Shown piece by piece: positions 23,606 to 58,000 of a stretch of DNA of 64,000 bases; position 1 is the stretch's first letter, and the number at the start of each line of letters is the position of its first letter. Made by a program: the position numbers and the translations under genes. This stretch comes from Euleptes europaea (lineage: Eukaryota > Chordata > Lepidosauria > Squamata > Sphaerodactylidae), in the NCBI RefSeq assembly GCF_029931775.1, contig NC_079318.1, forward strand, positions 75,985,614 through 76,049,613. The letters run 5' to 3'. A model generated the notes under the pieces. The model was not told where the DNA came from. It searched no databases and saw only the letters and a list, made by a program, of their open reading frames with translations.

Positions 23606-23816
23606 CACATGAAGCTGACTTATACTGAAACAGACTCTTGGTCCATCAAAGTCAGTACTGTCTACTCAGACCGGCAGAGGCTCTTGAGGGTCTCAGGCTG
23701 AGGTCTTTCACATCACCTACTTGCCTAGTCCCTTTAACTGGAGATGCCGGGGATTGAACCTGGGACCTTCTGCATGCCAAGCAGAGGCTCTACCACTGAG
23801 TCATGGCTCATCCCCA
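23606..23816 (-). repeat. tRNA-derived SINE (family B)
   Basis: Starts ACATGAAGCTGACTTATACT and ends with the antisense tRNA-like head (ACTGAGTCATGGCTC). Nearly complete. Confidence 0.8.
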
Positions 23817-24580
23817 ATGCCATAGAATTAGACTACAGCTGGGTTGAAAAATGCCATTCTGCCAAGAAATTCACTAGAAGGCCTTGGATCTGTCATTCTC
23901 TCTTAGCCTAACCTACCTCACTGGGTTGTTTTGAAGGCAGAATGGAGAAAGGGAGAAGCATGTAAACTATCCCAGAAAGAAGAGGATGGATATAGGATAC
24001 ATAAGGAAACTGGACAACTGCACACTGAAGAATGCTACTGCTAACTTGATTCATTATATCAAAGCGCTATTCAGGGAGGTGATATTATTCCTGCCTTGTA
24101 GTCTAAATTAAAATGACAAGATAGATGGACATGAGGAAAAGTATCAGATGACAATAAAGCTTTGTGCAGGATTGTGTTCTGTGCCTGCAGAGCAAAGCAA
24201 GAGCTTTTAATTTTAAAAAAGCCAGCCAAGAGGTGCCGTGCATGCCAAGATGAAATATACTTCTCCATTTGGGTTCTGATTCCAATTGTCAAGGATTCAT
24301 AGACTGGAAAGTGACTGATCTGCATGCAAATAGTGTTCCTGGCTATGACTTTTTCTTTAACAGTTCTATCACATCCCCCAACTTAAAAGAGAAGCACTTC
24401 ATAGTGGAAAGTAGAATCATAGCATCTTGCATCTACTGATCAGGGAGGGCTGCTGCTTTTGCCAAGTAGGGCCAGTTCAGTCCCAAGCATAAGATCGGTT
24501 TGGGATCAACCATGCCCCCAAACCATGTGGCCTGCCCATACTGTGCCACAAACTCTGGATGTTTGGGGATACAGTGGTAA

Positions 24581-24834
24581 AAATATTGTTGAAGGCTTTC
24601 GCGGTCAGAGTTCATTGGTTTTTGTATGTTATCCGGGCTGTGTGACCGTGGTCTTGGTATTTTCTTTCCTGACGTTTCGCCAGCAGCTGTGGCAGGCATC
24701 TTCAGAGGAGTAACACTGAAGGACAGTCCTTCAGTGTTACTCCTCTGATGATGCCTGCCACAGCTGCTGGCGAAACGTCAGGAAAGAAAATACCAAGACC
24801 ACGGTCACACAGCCCGGATAACCTACAAAAACCA
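24581..24834. mobile_element. Fold-back (hairpin) element with 12-bp target duplication
   Basis: The arms are nearly perfect inverted copies from about 24614 to 24836 around a centre at 24725 (GGAC-A-GTCC). They include CCTGACGTTTCGCCAGCAGC and CTGCTGGCGAAACGTCAGG. ATACAGTGGTAA flanks the element exactly on both sides (24569-24580 and 24835-24846). Confidence 0.88.
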
Positions 24835-25024
24835 ATACAGTGGTAAGTTATTGCAAGCGCTAGAGCACTGGTATTAAATGGGCCTGTCATCCCATCATAT
24901 CCTCTCTAAGCCTCCTTTTCCCTGGGCCAACCTGGTCAAAGTCTAGCAAGCTTATATCAGAAGAAAACTTTCCTCTTCTTGCACTCTTCTTGCAGAGGAG
25001 TGTGTGCATTACTAACTCTTGCAT

Positions 25025-25250
25025 TGGAGTTAGTGCGGTGTAGTGGTTAGAGTGCCGATCTAGAAGCTGGGAGATCCAGGATTGAATTTCCATTCTGCCA
25101 TGGGTCATCTGGGGCCAGATACTTTCTCCCAGCCTAACCTACCTTACTGAGTTCTTGTTGTGGGCATAAAATGGAGGTGAGGAGAATGGTGTTATAAGCT
25201 GCTTTCAGTCCCCATTGTGGAGAAAAGCAGGGTATAAATATCAATACATT
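25025..25250 (+). repeat. tRNA-derived SINE (family A)
   Basis: GGTGTAGTGGTTAGAGTGCC head, body CAGCCTAACCTACCTTACTG, end GCAGGGTATAAATA. Confidence 0.8.
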
Positions 25251-25257
25251 TTATCAA

Positions 25258-25490
25258 ACCAATGTAGTGTAGTGAGTAGAGTACTGGATAAGGAACTGGG
25301 CAATCCAGGTTCAAATCCCCACTCTGCCATGGCAATGTACTGGGTCACCTTGGGCCAGTCACACTCTCTCATCCTTACCTACCTCACAGGGTTGTTGTGA
25401 GGATAAAATGGAGGAGACGAAAATGATGTCAGCCTCTTTGGGTCCTCATTGAGGAGAAAGGTAGGAAATAAATGAAGTAAGTAATACATA
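25258..25490 (+). repeat. tRNA-derived SINE (family A), second tandem copy
   Basis: CCAATGTAGTGTAGTGAGTA head, B box GGTTCAAATCCCC, TACCTCACAGGGTTGTTGTG and AGGTAGGAAATAAATG. It follows directly after the copy ending at 25250. Confidence 0.8.
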
Positions 25491-26361
25491 AATCTATATC
25501 CTTCGTTTTTAATATGTGTGTGGATTAATGCAGGCCAAAGCTGGGGGTGGGGCAAGGTCAGGTAGAGCAGAATAAAATGGCAGACCTTGGCAGAAAAGTA
25601 ACAGGAGACCCAACAGCAGGGATCCCCATATATGTGGATGGAGAAAGAAGGCAAAAAGAGGGACCCTCTTCCATTAACTCTGTGCATGCACACAGGTATG
25701 GGTGGAGGGATTTTCATCCTCTTTCTCATCCTTGTCTCCAACTATGTGCATGGATGAATATGGCTCAGGTGCATTGTGTGAAGTGTACATGTGCAGTGAT
25801 GTAACTGTGTGCACATTAATTGTAGGGAAGAGTAAAGATTCATCTGTCTTCCCCGTCCCACCCCTGCATCTCCCCAGTTGAAAGGCTACTTGTACCACTA
25901 ACTGTAGGCTGCTATCTCATGGTATTTATTTTCTGGCTTCTCCAGGGATCCTTTTCTTCTTGGTGCGAAATCCATGCCTATGGAGAGACCACTTTGATCT
26001 GCAATCAGATGTCTTCTTCGCTTGCCATCCAGCGGGAGCAAGTGGGAGCATGTTCAGGGTGAATCGTACCTGGAAGGAATCCTGTTCGTGTGCATAACTT
26101 CAGCACCACAGACAGCTTCTCCCACCTTGCCCCCAACACCGCTTCCCAAGAGCAGACCAAAGTGATGCTCAGCTGTCCGCCCCCCCATGGAGATTGCTGC
26201 CTGCAGCACTACCCTGCCAGAAATTGAACACACGGGTACATGCAGTTCCCATGCAGCTACTCAGCACAGACTTTGCAAATGAAAAGAGACGTTCTGGATT
26301 TTTCTGTCCTTGGAGAAAGTATTCCAGTGGGGGGGAAGTTTCAGCAGCCGCCTCTCAGAAG

Positions 26362-49648
<23,287 letters not shown>

Positions 49649-50477
49649 CGTCCGAGGAGCTGAGCAATCCACTTCCTCTCAGATGGCAACACCAGGGTAT
49701 CCACAGCAACCACTACACAAACTCTTCTTCTCCTACCTGATGGCTCCCACAAAGCTGTCATCATCCAGGTCCAAGGGGATTCCAGATCAGAAGCATCTCT
49801 TACCTGAGGCTCCTTACCTGGAGCTGGATCCTTAGCTAGTAGAGCTAGTTTTTTTTTTTTTAAAATGTAACAATAATGGGGACTGGGAACTTGAATTTTC
49901 TTTAAAACTTAAACTTGCCTGGTTTTATTGCTATAGCAGCTGGTGGTGCAGGGAGGGGAAATCTGCAGACTGGCAGAGTCTCGGCTTACTAAGAAAACCT
50001 TTTATGAGCTGCTACTGATTATGTATTTATTTATTTAGTACTTTTTTATCCTGTCCTTCTTCAAAGAAGTTCAGAACAATGTACATCATTCTCCTCTCCT
50101 CTTCTTTACCTTCACCCTTTGAGGTATGCTAGGCTGAGAGAGTGTGACTGGCCCAAAGTTACCACTGAGCTTCCATATGGCAGAATGAGGATATGAACTT
50201 GAGTCTCCCAGACCTTAGATTTCTTCCACATGACAACAATTCTCCCTGTGCTGCACGGGGAGCAGAGGCATTTGCAGCGTTAATGGAGAGGCTGCATGCT
50301 CCACATCTTCTGCAACCCTAGCCACTGAGAATTAAGCCCACTCTTATTTGCATAGACCTGCCCCTTCCTCTGCATAGCCCCATCCTAGGTTCGATTTCCT
50401 GGTTATGGCAAACTGTGACAGAATGGTGGGAACTAGCTTGCTTCTCAATGTATCTTCAGCACATCCAATCCACTCCC

Positions 50478-50725
50478 AGTGTGGCGTAGTGGTTAAGAGC
50501 GGTGGACTCTAATCTGGAGAAGTGGGTTTGATTCCCCACTCCTCCACATGAAGCCTGCTGGGTGACCTTGGGCCAGTCACAGTTCTCTCCAAACTCTCTC
50601 AACCCCACCCACCTCACAAGGTGTCTGTTGTGGGGAGAGGAAGGGAAGGAGATTGTAAGCTGGTTTGATTCTCCTTAAAAGGTAGAGAAAGTTGGCGTAT
50701 AAAAACCAAGTCTTCTTCTTATCCT
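50478..50725 (+). repeat. tRNA-derived SINE (family A), long subfamily
   Basis: CAGTGTGGCGTAGTGGTTAA head to ATAAAAACCAAGTCTTCTTC tail. It lies between the CHRNA2 and PTK2B 3' ends. Confidence 0.85.
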
Positions 50726-51160
50726 TTGGTACAACAGTGAATCAAGATCTTCTGATTCCAGGCCTGGAGCCCCATTGGATGAGTGCTGATGGGTCCACAT
50801 TGTGAAAAGTCCCATGGGAATCCATCTGAATTACTCTCTGCTGTCCAAGGAAGAGCAGGATTAGGCTTGTACGCTCCACATATGCTGAGAGGCACAGTTC
50901 TCCTCTCGCTTCTAAGATTTTGCCAATTGCTGCCTCCATCAACTCTTTGCAGCATCCCAAGGCTGCACGGCGCTTCTTTAAAAAAGCTGAGATCCATCCC
51001 AGGTACTGATATCGGAATAAGAAATGCTTGTTTATGGAACGCACAGAGCTTTGGTGACAGGTATCTGAGGAGTCCAAATGGCACAGAGGAGTTTTGAAGA
51101 ATGAAAAAGATGTCCGCTTTGAAATGGAAAAATGACAAGAAAGATTTGCACATATATTAT

Positions 51161-51440
51161 AGAATCATAGGGTTGGAAGGGACCACCAGGGCCATCTAGT
51201 CCAACCCCCTTCACAATGCAGGAAATTCACAACTACCTCCCCCCCACCCCCAGTGACCCCCTACTCCATGTCCAGAAGATGGCCAGGATGCCCTTCCTCT
51301 CATCATCTGCTTAAGGCCATGGAATCAGCATTGCTGACAGATGGCCATCTAGCCTCTGCTTAAATACCTCCAGGGAAGGAGAGCTCACCACCTCCTGAGG
51401 AAGCTTGTTCCACTGAGGAACCACTCTAACTGTTAGAAAA
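51161..51440 (-). mobile_element. CR1 LINE 3' end
   Basis: AGAATCATAGGGTTGGAAGG to ACCACTCTAACTGTTAGAAA, antisense. Confidence 0.82.
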
Positions 51441-52954
51441 TTAGTTGAGTACCGAATTTTCTTCAGTTTGTGTGCCATGGAAGTTGGCAGAAAAAACTCC
51501 TCTTCCGCACATCCGTCACGCCAGCTTGTAGCTATCACACTCCTGATCCGCTGCCAGTGTTCAGGGCTGGAGAAGAGGGAGCTCGGTCCCATTGCTAAGC
51601 CGGCTGGGTGGCACACTGCTGAGGCTCCCTTCTGATGGTCTTGCCAACAGATTTCCTCCTCTTGTCCTTTCTATGGCTTGTCATCAGTTTTTGCCGTCGC
51701 AGTCCTGTGACATTGGCTCAAAGAAATGGCAGCAGAGGGGAATTGCCAGATTGCAAACTATGACCCATCCATTGTAGAACAGCATGGGGAGCACATAATC
51801 CCTCCCACCATCTTGCAAAACATTGAATTTGCTAAAAAATAATAAGTTTTTTTCACATCTACTCCTCCGTCCGCAGAGTAATTACATCTCATCTGGTTTC
51901 TTTGGTCATTTCCATAGCAACCGCTTTGCTTCTGTTACACAACTGGTACCATTCAACTCTTTTTTTTCTCATGGTGCACATTAGGAATTCTTTAGTCTTA
52001 TGCAGTGAATCCAAGAGTGTATTTCAAAGGGAGGACCAGAGTTTATTTCATAGGAAGGACCAGAAGTAGTTTCTCTGCATCCCGGTACTTATAACACCCT
52101 GGAATCCTTCATCACCTACATTGGACTGGATTCCTACACACATATGGAGTAATGATGATGTGTCAGACTGAATGTACCTCTTGGGCTTGGCTGATCGATG
52201 TTGAGGTGTGTATGCACACATGCAAATCCTGCCATGGTGTTGCTTGGTACGTATTCTGTGGTTGGAGAGTGGCTAGCAGTACACAGTGCAGTCTGATCAC
52301 ATTGTTGGCTCGCACCACCACTGGGCAATGCTCGCCCCTCTCCAGGCATGGCACATGCCCCAGGCAGATCCAGCCCACTCCTGCCCCAGGCATCCCACAC
52401 AGGTTCCAGGCAGGTCCAGCCCACTTCATTTCAGACCCGAGAGGTGTTGGGGCTCAAACCTGCCTGGGTGCTAAAGCTTCTGCTCTGGAGCGCATCATAC
52501 TTGAGAAATTGCAAAGTGAATTGACACATCCAAACACCATGAAGATACAATATATGAATGGAAGGATCTGTCATTTCCTCAGTGGATTAAAAAGACATAC
52601 ATAAAAGGCAACAAGGAGGCTGTTGGATCATAGAGCAGTCAGGTCCAGAAAAGAATGAAGGAAAAATGATTGAAAGAAAATAAATAATAACAATACTATT
52701 TAGTATCTTTGTAGTGCTTTCAAAATTCAAAACACTTCGCCCACTGTTGAAATACTTGCATCAGCCCTGTAAGGTAGGCTAATATGATTAGTCCCATATT
52801 GTACATGGGGGGGGGGGGAAATGTTGAGGCTAAGATATAAGCTTTCATACATGAAGCTCTGGCAACGGTAAAATTTGAGCTGTACCACTGAGTTCAGTGG
52901 AACTATCTCCCATGATGCCATACGTAACACTGCAGTCTGAGGAACTGCTCAAGA

Positions 52955-53115
52955 GCACATGAAGCTGCTTCATAACCAAGCCCATCAAGCCAAGTACCGT
53001 CTCCTCCAGCTGGCAGCAGAAAGCCCTTTCTCAATACCCACCACTTGCAATCTTTTTACTGGGAAACTGAATCTTGGACCTCCAGACTGCAAAACGCACG
53101 CTCTACCAAATGGCT
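52955..53115 (-). repeat. Degenerate tRNA-derived SINE (family B)
   Basis: CACATGAAGCTGCTTCATAA and CACGCTCTACCAAATGGCTA, an eroded antisense head. Confidence 0.5.
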
Positions 53116-54801
53116 ATGTCCCTTTCCTCCCTGAACCTGGACTTGCCAGGACCGTCTGCATGCAAATTAAAGGTAAAGGTCCCCTGTGCAAGCACCACGT
53201 CATTCCTGCAGGCTCTCAAACTAAGCTACGTTCTCTCAGACCACACAGAGCCAGGCAAGCCTAGTGGTAAGGCTAGAACCGGGGAGGCCATGAAACCCTT
53301 TTGAGTGACCATCCCTCTCAGCCTAATTCACCTCATAGGACTATTCCTTCTCTTATGGTCAAGTGAACTGACATTGTTGTGAGGATAAAATGGAGGTGAA
53401 GGGGGGGAAGAACCATAAATATATAAGTAGGTATTTTAACAAGACTGTGCCAAGAAGCAATTTTAACCCTCGACAAAGAAAGAGAAGATCAGCCAGAGAA
53501 TTGGGTACCTCATTTATCTCAGGCAAAAATAACAGCTTTGTTAAGATGAGTGTGGCAAGAGCCCCCCCAAAACATACAATGTTCAGTTTAAAACCAAATA
53601 ATCATATCCAACAGGAAGGTTTCTGGTGCAGTTGCCTTTTTTTTTTTTTTTTACCACACAAGTTAATATTACAAAGAAGCTCAGGTCAGCAGCTGACCTC
53701 ACTCCAGGCCTTTTCTTTAAGAAAAGACAAGCAACCCTACTTCTCAGGCACAAAAAAAGCACACGGATTTAAAATTTTGGGGAGGGAGGCGGATCTTGCA
53801 TTCAAAACAATCGTGTGTTTTTTAAAAAATAAAGAATGGATGGCTTCAAGACTTCAAAAACCTGCATGATTTCCATGAAACTGTTTTATAGCAAAGCCTG
53901 AGTTTCAAGGCTGTGAGGTCTATTTAATTTAAAAAAAAAAACCGCCAGGGAATTCAAACCAGATTTTAAATTCTAAATCAATGTCCATATTCAAGCTTCA
54001 TAGTTCCACATTAAAGGGATGGAAGGGATTTGTGTTTATGTTTTTTTTTTTTTTTGCCAATTTATGTTCGTATGTGAAATTTCAGATTTGATTTTTTTTT
54101 AACATTCCTTTCAGATCTACATCATTTAAAGATCCATCCTCCCTCTACACTGGTTCATCTCAAATTAAGTTAAATAAACTGTTCTATACAATATACAAAT
54201 AAGCAAAATAGTCTCTTCCAATGAACCAGTATCCCCAATGGGAAATTTCTCTAATCAAGAGAATCACTTAACAAGTCTCCTTTTTTCCAGTAGGCCATTA
54301 AAACCCTTGGAGCAACCAAGGAGAAACGTTGACCCACCCTTCTCTGGCTTACCCTGAGAACAGCGTGGGGCCCACGAGCCACCCCACCCACACCTGCCTT
54401 TGATCTGCTCCACCAACCTGACAGATGGTACCGCTCACTGTCGCAGGCACCCGAAAGGAAGCAGAACATAATACAGGAACCCACTTTCTGTGATGACACC
54501 AGTGGTGCAGGTCCAGGAAACCCCACTGAATGGCCTCTAGTATCCCCCATGAGAGGATGGGGGTCTTTCACGGACGTAAACCCCCCCCCCCAGCAGCACG
54601 TTCTGTGGGATGCGAGAAGACAAAAGTCTCTTCCCTGCCCTGAGCATGGCTTCTCTCAGGAGTCTCCTCCTTTGTTCTCAGAAGACAGACGTGACAAAAT
54701 CAAAGACACAAGTGTTTTTGTGGCACGGGGGACAGGGGAGCTGGAGGGGTTATATATATATGTGTGTGTGTGTGTGTTACTTTAAAGGCCAGCTCTCTCA
54801 G

Positions 54802-55017
54802 TCACTCAAAAGAGACCTTCACCAGGTTGGCTCGCACCTTGGCTTGGTCTACAGCGTCCAGGAGATTCTTTGCATCCACGGCCAGAGTGTGGGAGGCGGT
54901 CAGCATCTGGCGCTTGCACTCCTCGCTCAGGGAGGTCATGGCATTCTGCTGGGCCAAGCGCATCTTGTTGATTAGCTCAGCAAGGTCCTTGTTTAGAAGC
55001 CTCTGAGTACCCTCAAT
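54802..55017 (-). CDS. PTK2B: PTK2B last coding exon (FAT domain end)
   Basis: The exon encodes [20 protein letters not shown] onwards to the TGA. The acceptor on the minus strand is CCCCCTCCGGCAG. It covers the last helices of the FAT bundle, including [20 protein letters not shown]. Confidence 0.97.
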   Translation of the reverse strand: MEGTQRLLNKDLAELINKMRLAQQNAMTSLSEECKRQMLTASHTLAVDAKNLLDAVDQAKVRANLVKVSFE

Positions 55018-58000
55018 CTGCCGGAGGGGGAATATAACACACAAAAGCAGCAGGTTAACTCAAAGGACACCTCAAAGCACGTTCCCCTTTTCTAGCAGGA
55101 CATTCAGAGACAAATCTTCTCTCTAAGCAGTGTATCACTTCATGCCATGAGAGTGGTTTGGGATCACAGAATCATAGAGTTGGAAGGGACCACCAGGGTC
55201 ATCTAGTCCAACCCCCTGCACAATGCAGGAAATTCACAACTACCTCCCCCCCACATACCCCCAAAGACCCCTACTCCATGCCCACAAGATGGCCAAGATG
55301 CCCTCCCTCTCATCATCTGCTTAAGGTCATAGAATCAGCATTGCTGACAGATGGCCATCTAACCTCTTCTTAAAAACCTCCAGGGAAGGAGCACTTACCA
55401 CCTCCTGAGGAAGCCTGTTCCACTGAGGAACCGCTCTAACTGTTAGAAAATTCTTCCTAATGCCTAGACGGAAACTCTTTTGATTTAATTTCAACCTGTT
55501 GGTTCTGGTTCGACCTTCTGGGGCAACAGAAAACAACTCGGCACCATCCTCTATGACAGCCCCTCAAGTACTTGAAGATGGTTATCATATCCCCTCTCAG
55601 TCTTTTCCAGGCTAAACACAGCCAGCTCCTTTAACCTTTCCTCATAGGACTTAGTCTCCAGACCCCTCACCATCTTTGTTGCCCTCCTCTGGACATGTTC
55701 CAGCTTCTCTACATCTTTCTTAAATTGTGGTGCCCCAAACTGAACACAGTTCAGATTATCGTCTAGGAATTAACATATGTGGAAAATGCGATGAAGAGAT
55801 TTGAAATCCAAATGGACTTGTCTTTTTCTTGCAGAAAACATTCATTAATTGATTATTGGATAACTATTGCTAGTCCAATCTCGTCAGCTCTTGTAAACTA
55901 AGTAGGGTCATCCCAGATTTGTACTTGGATGGGAGGCCACCACAGAAGTCCAGGACTGATATGCAGAGGAAGGCAGTAGCAAGCCACCTCTGTTCATCTC
56001 TTGCCTTGAAACCCTTACGGGGTCACCGTAAGTTGGGTGCAACTTGATAGCACTTTCCACCACCGTTGCTACCACACTGAGTCAGATATTGGTCCAATTA
56101 GCTCACAATTGTCCACTCTGGTTGGCAGTGGCCTTCCAAGCTTTCAGGAAGATAGTCTGCAACCTGAGCAACTTTTAGCAGAAGATGCCAGGGCTGAGGC
56201 TGGGAAGTTCTCCATGCAAAGCAAGTCCACCACCATTGAGCTATGGATCCTGAGGCAGGAAGTCTACATAGAATATTAATGCAGACAGATTTTGCCATGT
56301 GCATCCTTTGAAAGAGTAGTCTGAATAGCTCAGACCAGCCTGAGCTCATTAAGCTAAGCAGAGTCGACCACGGTTAGTACTTGGATGGGAGACCATGAAG
56401 GAAGACCTGGGTTGCTATGCAGAGGAAGGCAGTGGCAAACCACCTCTGTCCATCTCTTGCACTGAAAACACCACAAGTCAGTTGACAGCACTTTATTATT
56501 ATCCTTTGAGAGATATCATCTTGGAAGGATTTGCATCAGGCTTTGGCGAAAGAAGGCCTAGGAGCACAGGCCACCTGAGATAACTTTCTAAGGCTCCAGT
56601 TGAGCAATCTCACCCAATGGCAAGAAAGAGGACTTGCTGCTGAGGCCTACCTCATGGCGTGAAGATGAGGGCAAAGCTGGAAGGATGTCATCTACACTTC
56701 CAATGAGCTTCCGAAGAGAGAGACCCACATTCTGCCAAGAGAAAACAAAAAGCACAAAATCAAGGCCCTGACAGCTGTTGTACAGAAAGGATTTTCTCTG
56801 TGTAGCTCTGGAACTCTCGAGTACATGAGGCTACGCTACCAGGATTATCAGTCCACTCATTCTTCCCCCATTTCACCGCATACCTTAATCGAGGACCAGT
56901 ACTTCAGTTTACTTAATTATCATCAAAATACTCTTTGAAAAAGAAAAGACTTTCAGGCCGTTCTAAAGGGTCACTAAGGAGGGGGTCTGGTGAACATCCA
57001 AAAACAAGATGTTCCACAACGTTAGTGCAATAACTGGAATTTCTAGCTGGAGATCATTGCACTAATCGTTCAGCAAGGACAGTCAGAAGGGAAACCTGTA
57101 CCAATCTGAGCCACAACGCAGTCCTTCCACTATGTGGACCACAGGCTGTGAACAACTTTAAAGGGAAGAACCTGCAGCTGAATTTTGCTGGGAAGCAAAT
57201 AGGTACTTGTATGTGTTTTAACACACGTGCCATATGATCATGTGTTACACAGTGGCATTTTGGACTAGCTGAAGTTTCTGAATATCTTCAAGGGCAGCTC
57301 CACATAGTGCACGTTATGGTAATCCTTCTGAGAGGTTACAGAAATGTGTATCGGCAGAGGCAAACTGGCTGAGCACAGAAAGCAGCATAGTTTACAGATG
57401 GCATGTAACTAGAGGTAGGCAGCCTTGGCCACAACAGCAACCTGCTTCTCTGATAACAAAGAAGGGTCCAAACGCACCATGAAGCTCTTTACATGATCAG
57501 TCAGAGATCAATAATCAATAATAAATTCTATAAATAATCGATCATATTGGCCCAAACATTTTGATTCAGCAAAAGGCAGCTTCCTATGTTCAGGGTAGCA
57601 GCTCTCAGACTAATTTGCCGCATGTCTGCCTTAAGAACATACTGTCTGCCTGTGCTGAATCAGAGCAGATCCTTCTTGTCCAGAACTCTGTCTTGAGCAC
57701 AGCTCAACCAAGACACTTCTGGGAAGCTCACAAGCATCCCAAGGCTGGCCCCACTGTTCATCCTCAGGATCCCATCCTCAAGGGTAATAAATATGGCCTC
57801 CCACAACCTCCCATTCCATGAGCTTTCCCTGATTCCTTGCTGCCCCAAAGGTGGTGGCAAGATCCATGTTACCTTCACAACGAGGATGTACCGCTCCGGT
57901 GGATGGTTGCTGACCTCGTTCTTAAGCTGCAAAACAGCCTTCACCAGGTCCATGACATCGCTGTATACAGCATCGTCCGTCCGGTCCAGGTTGGCCGTAG

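Larger units (their letters stand above)
49649..54801. other. Intergenic interval between convergent CHRNA2 and PTK2B
   Basis: It holds the 3' UTRs of both genes, whose ends are undefined, plus the SINE at 50478 and CR1 at 51161. The 53390-54790 part is largely repeat-free and AT-rich and may be PTK2B 3' UTR. A minus-strand ATTAAA lies near 53922. Confidence 0.4.

Noticed and set aside
26194-26361. In-frame N-terminal extension of CHRNA2 upstream of 26362
   Set aside because: It would bury the signal peptide behind 56 polar residues. The ATG at 26362 has better context and directly precedes the signal sequence.
53390-53869. 159-codon open frame between CHRNA2 and PTK2B
   Set aside because: It has low-complexity Lys/Ser-rich composition, a poly-T-encoded FFFFF run and no known motif. 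More likely the PTK2B 3' UTR region on the opposite strand.
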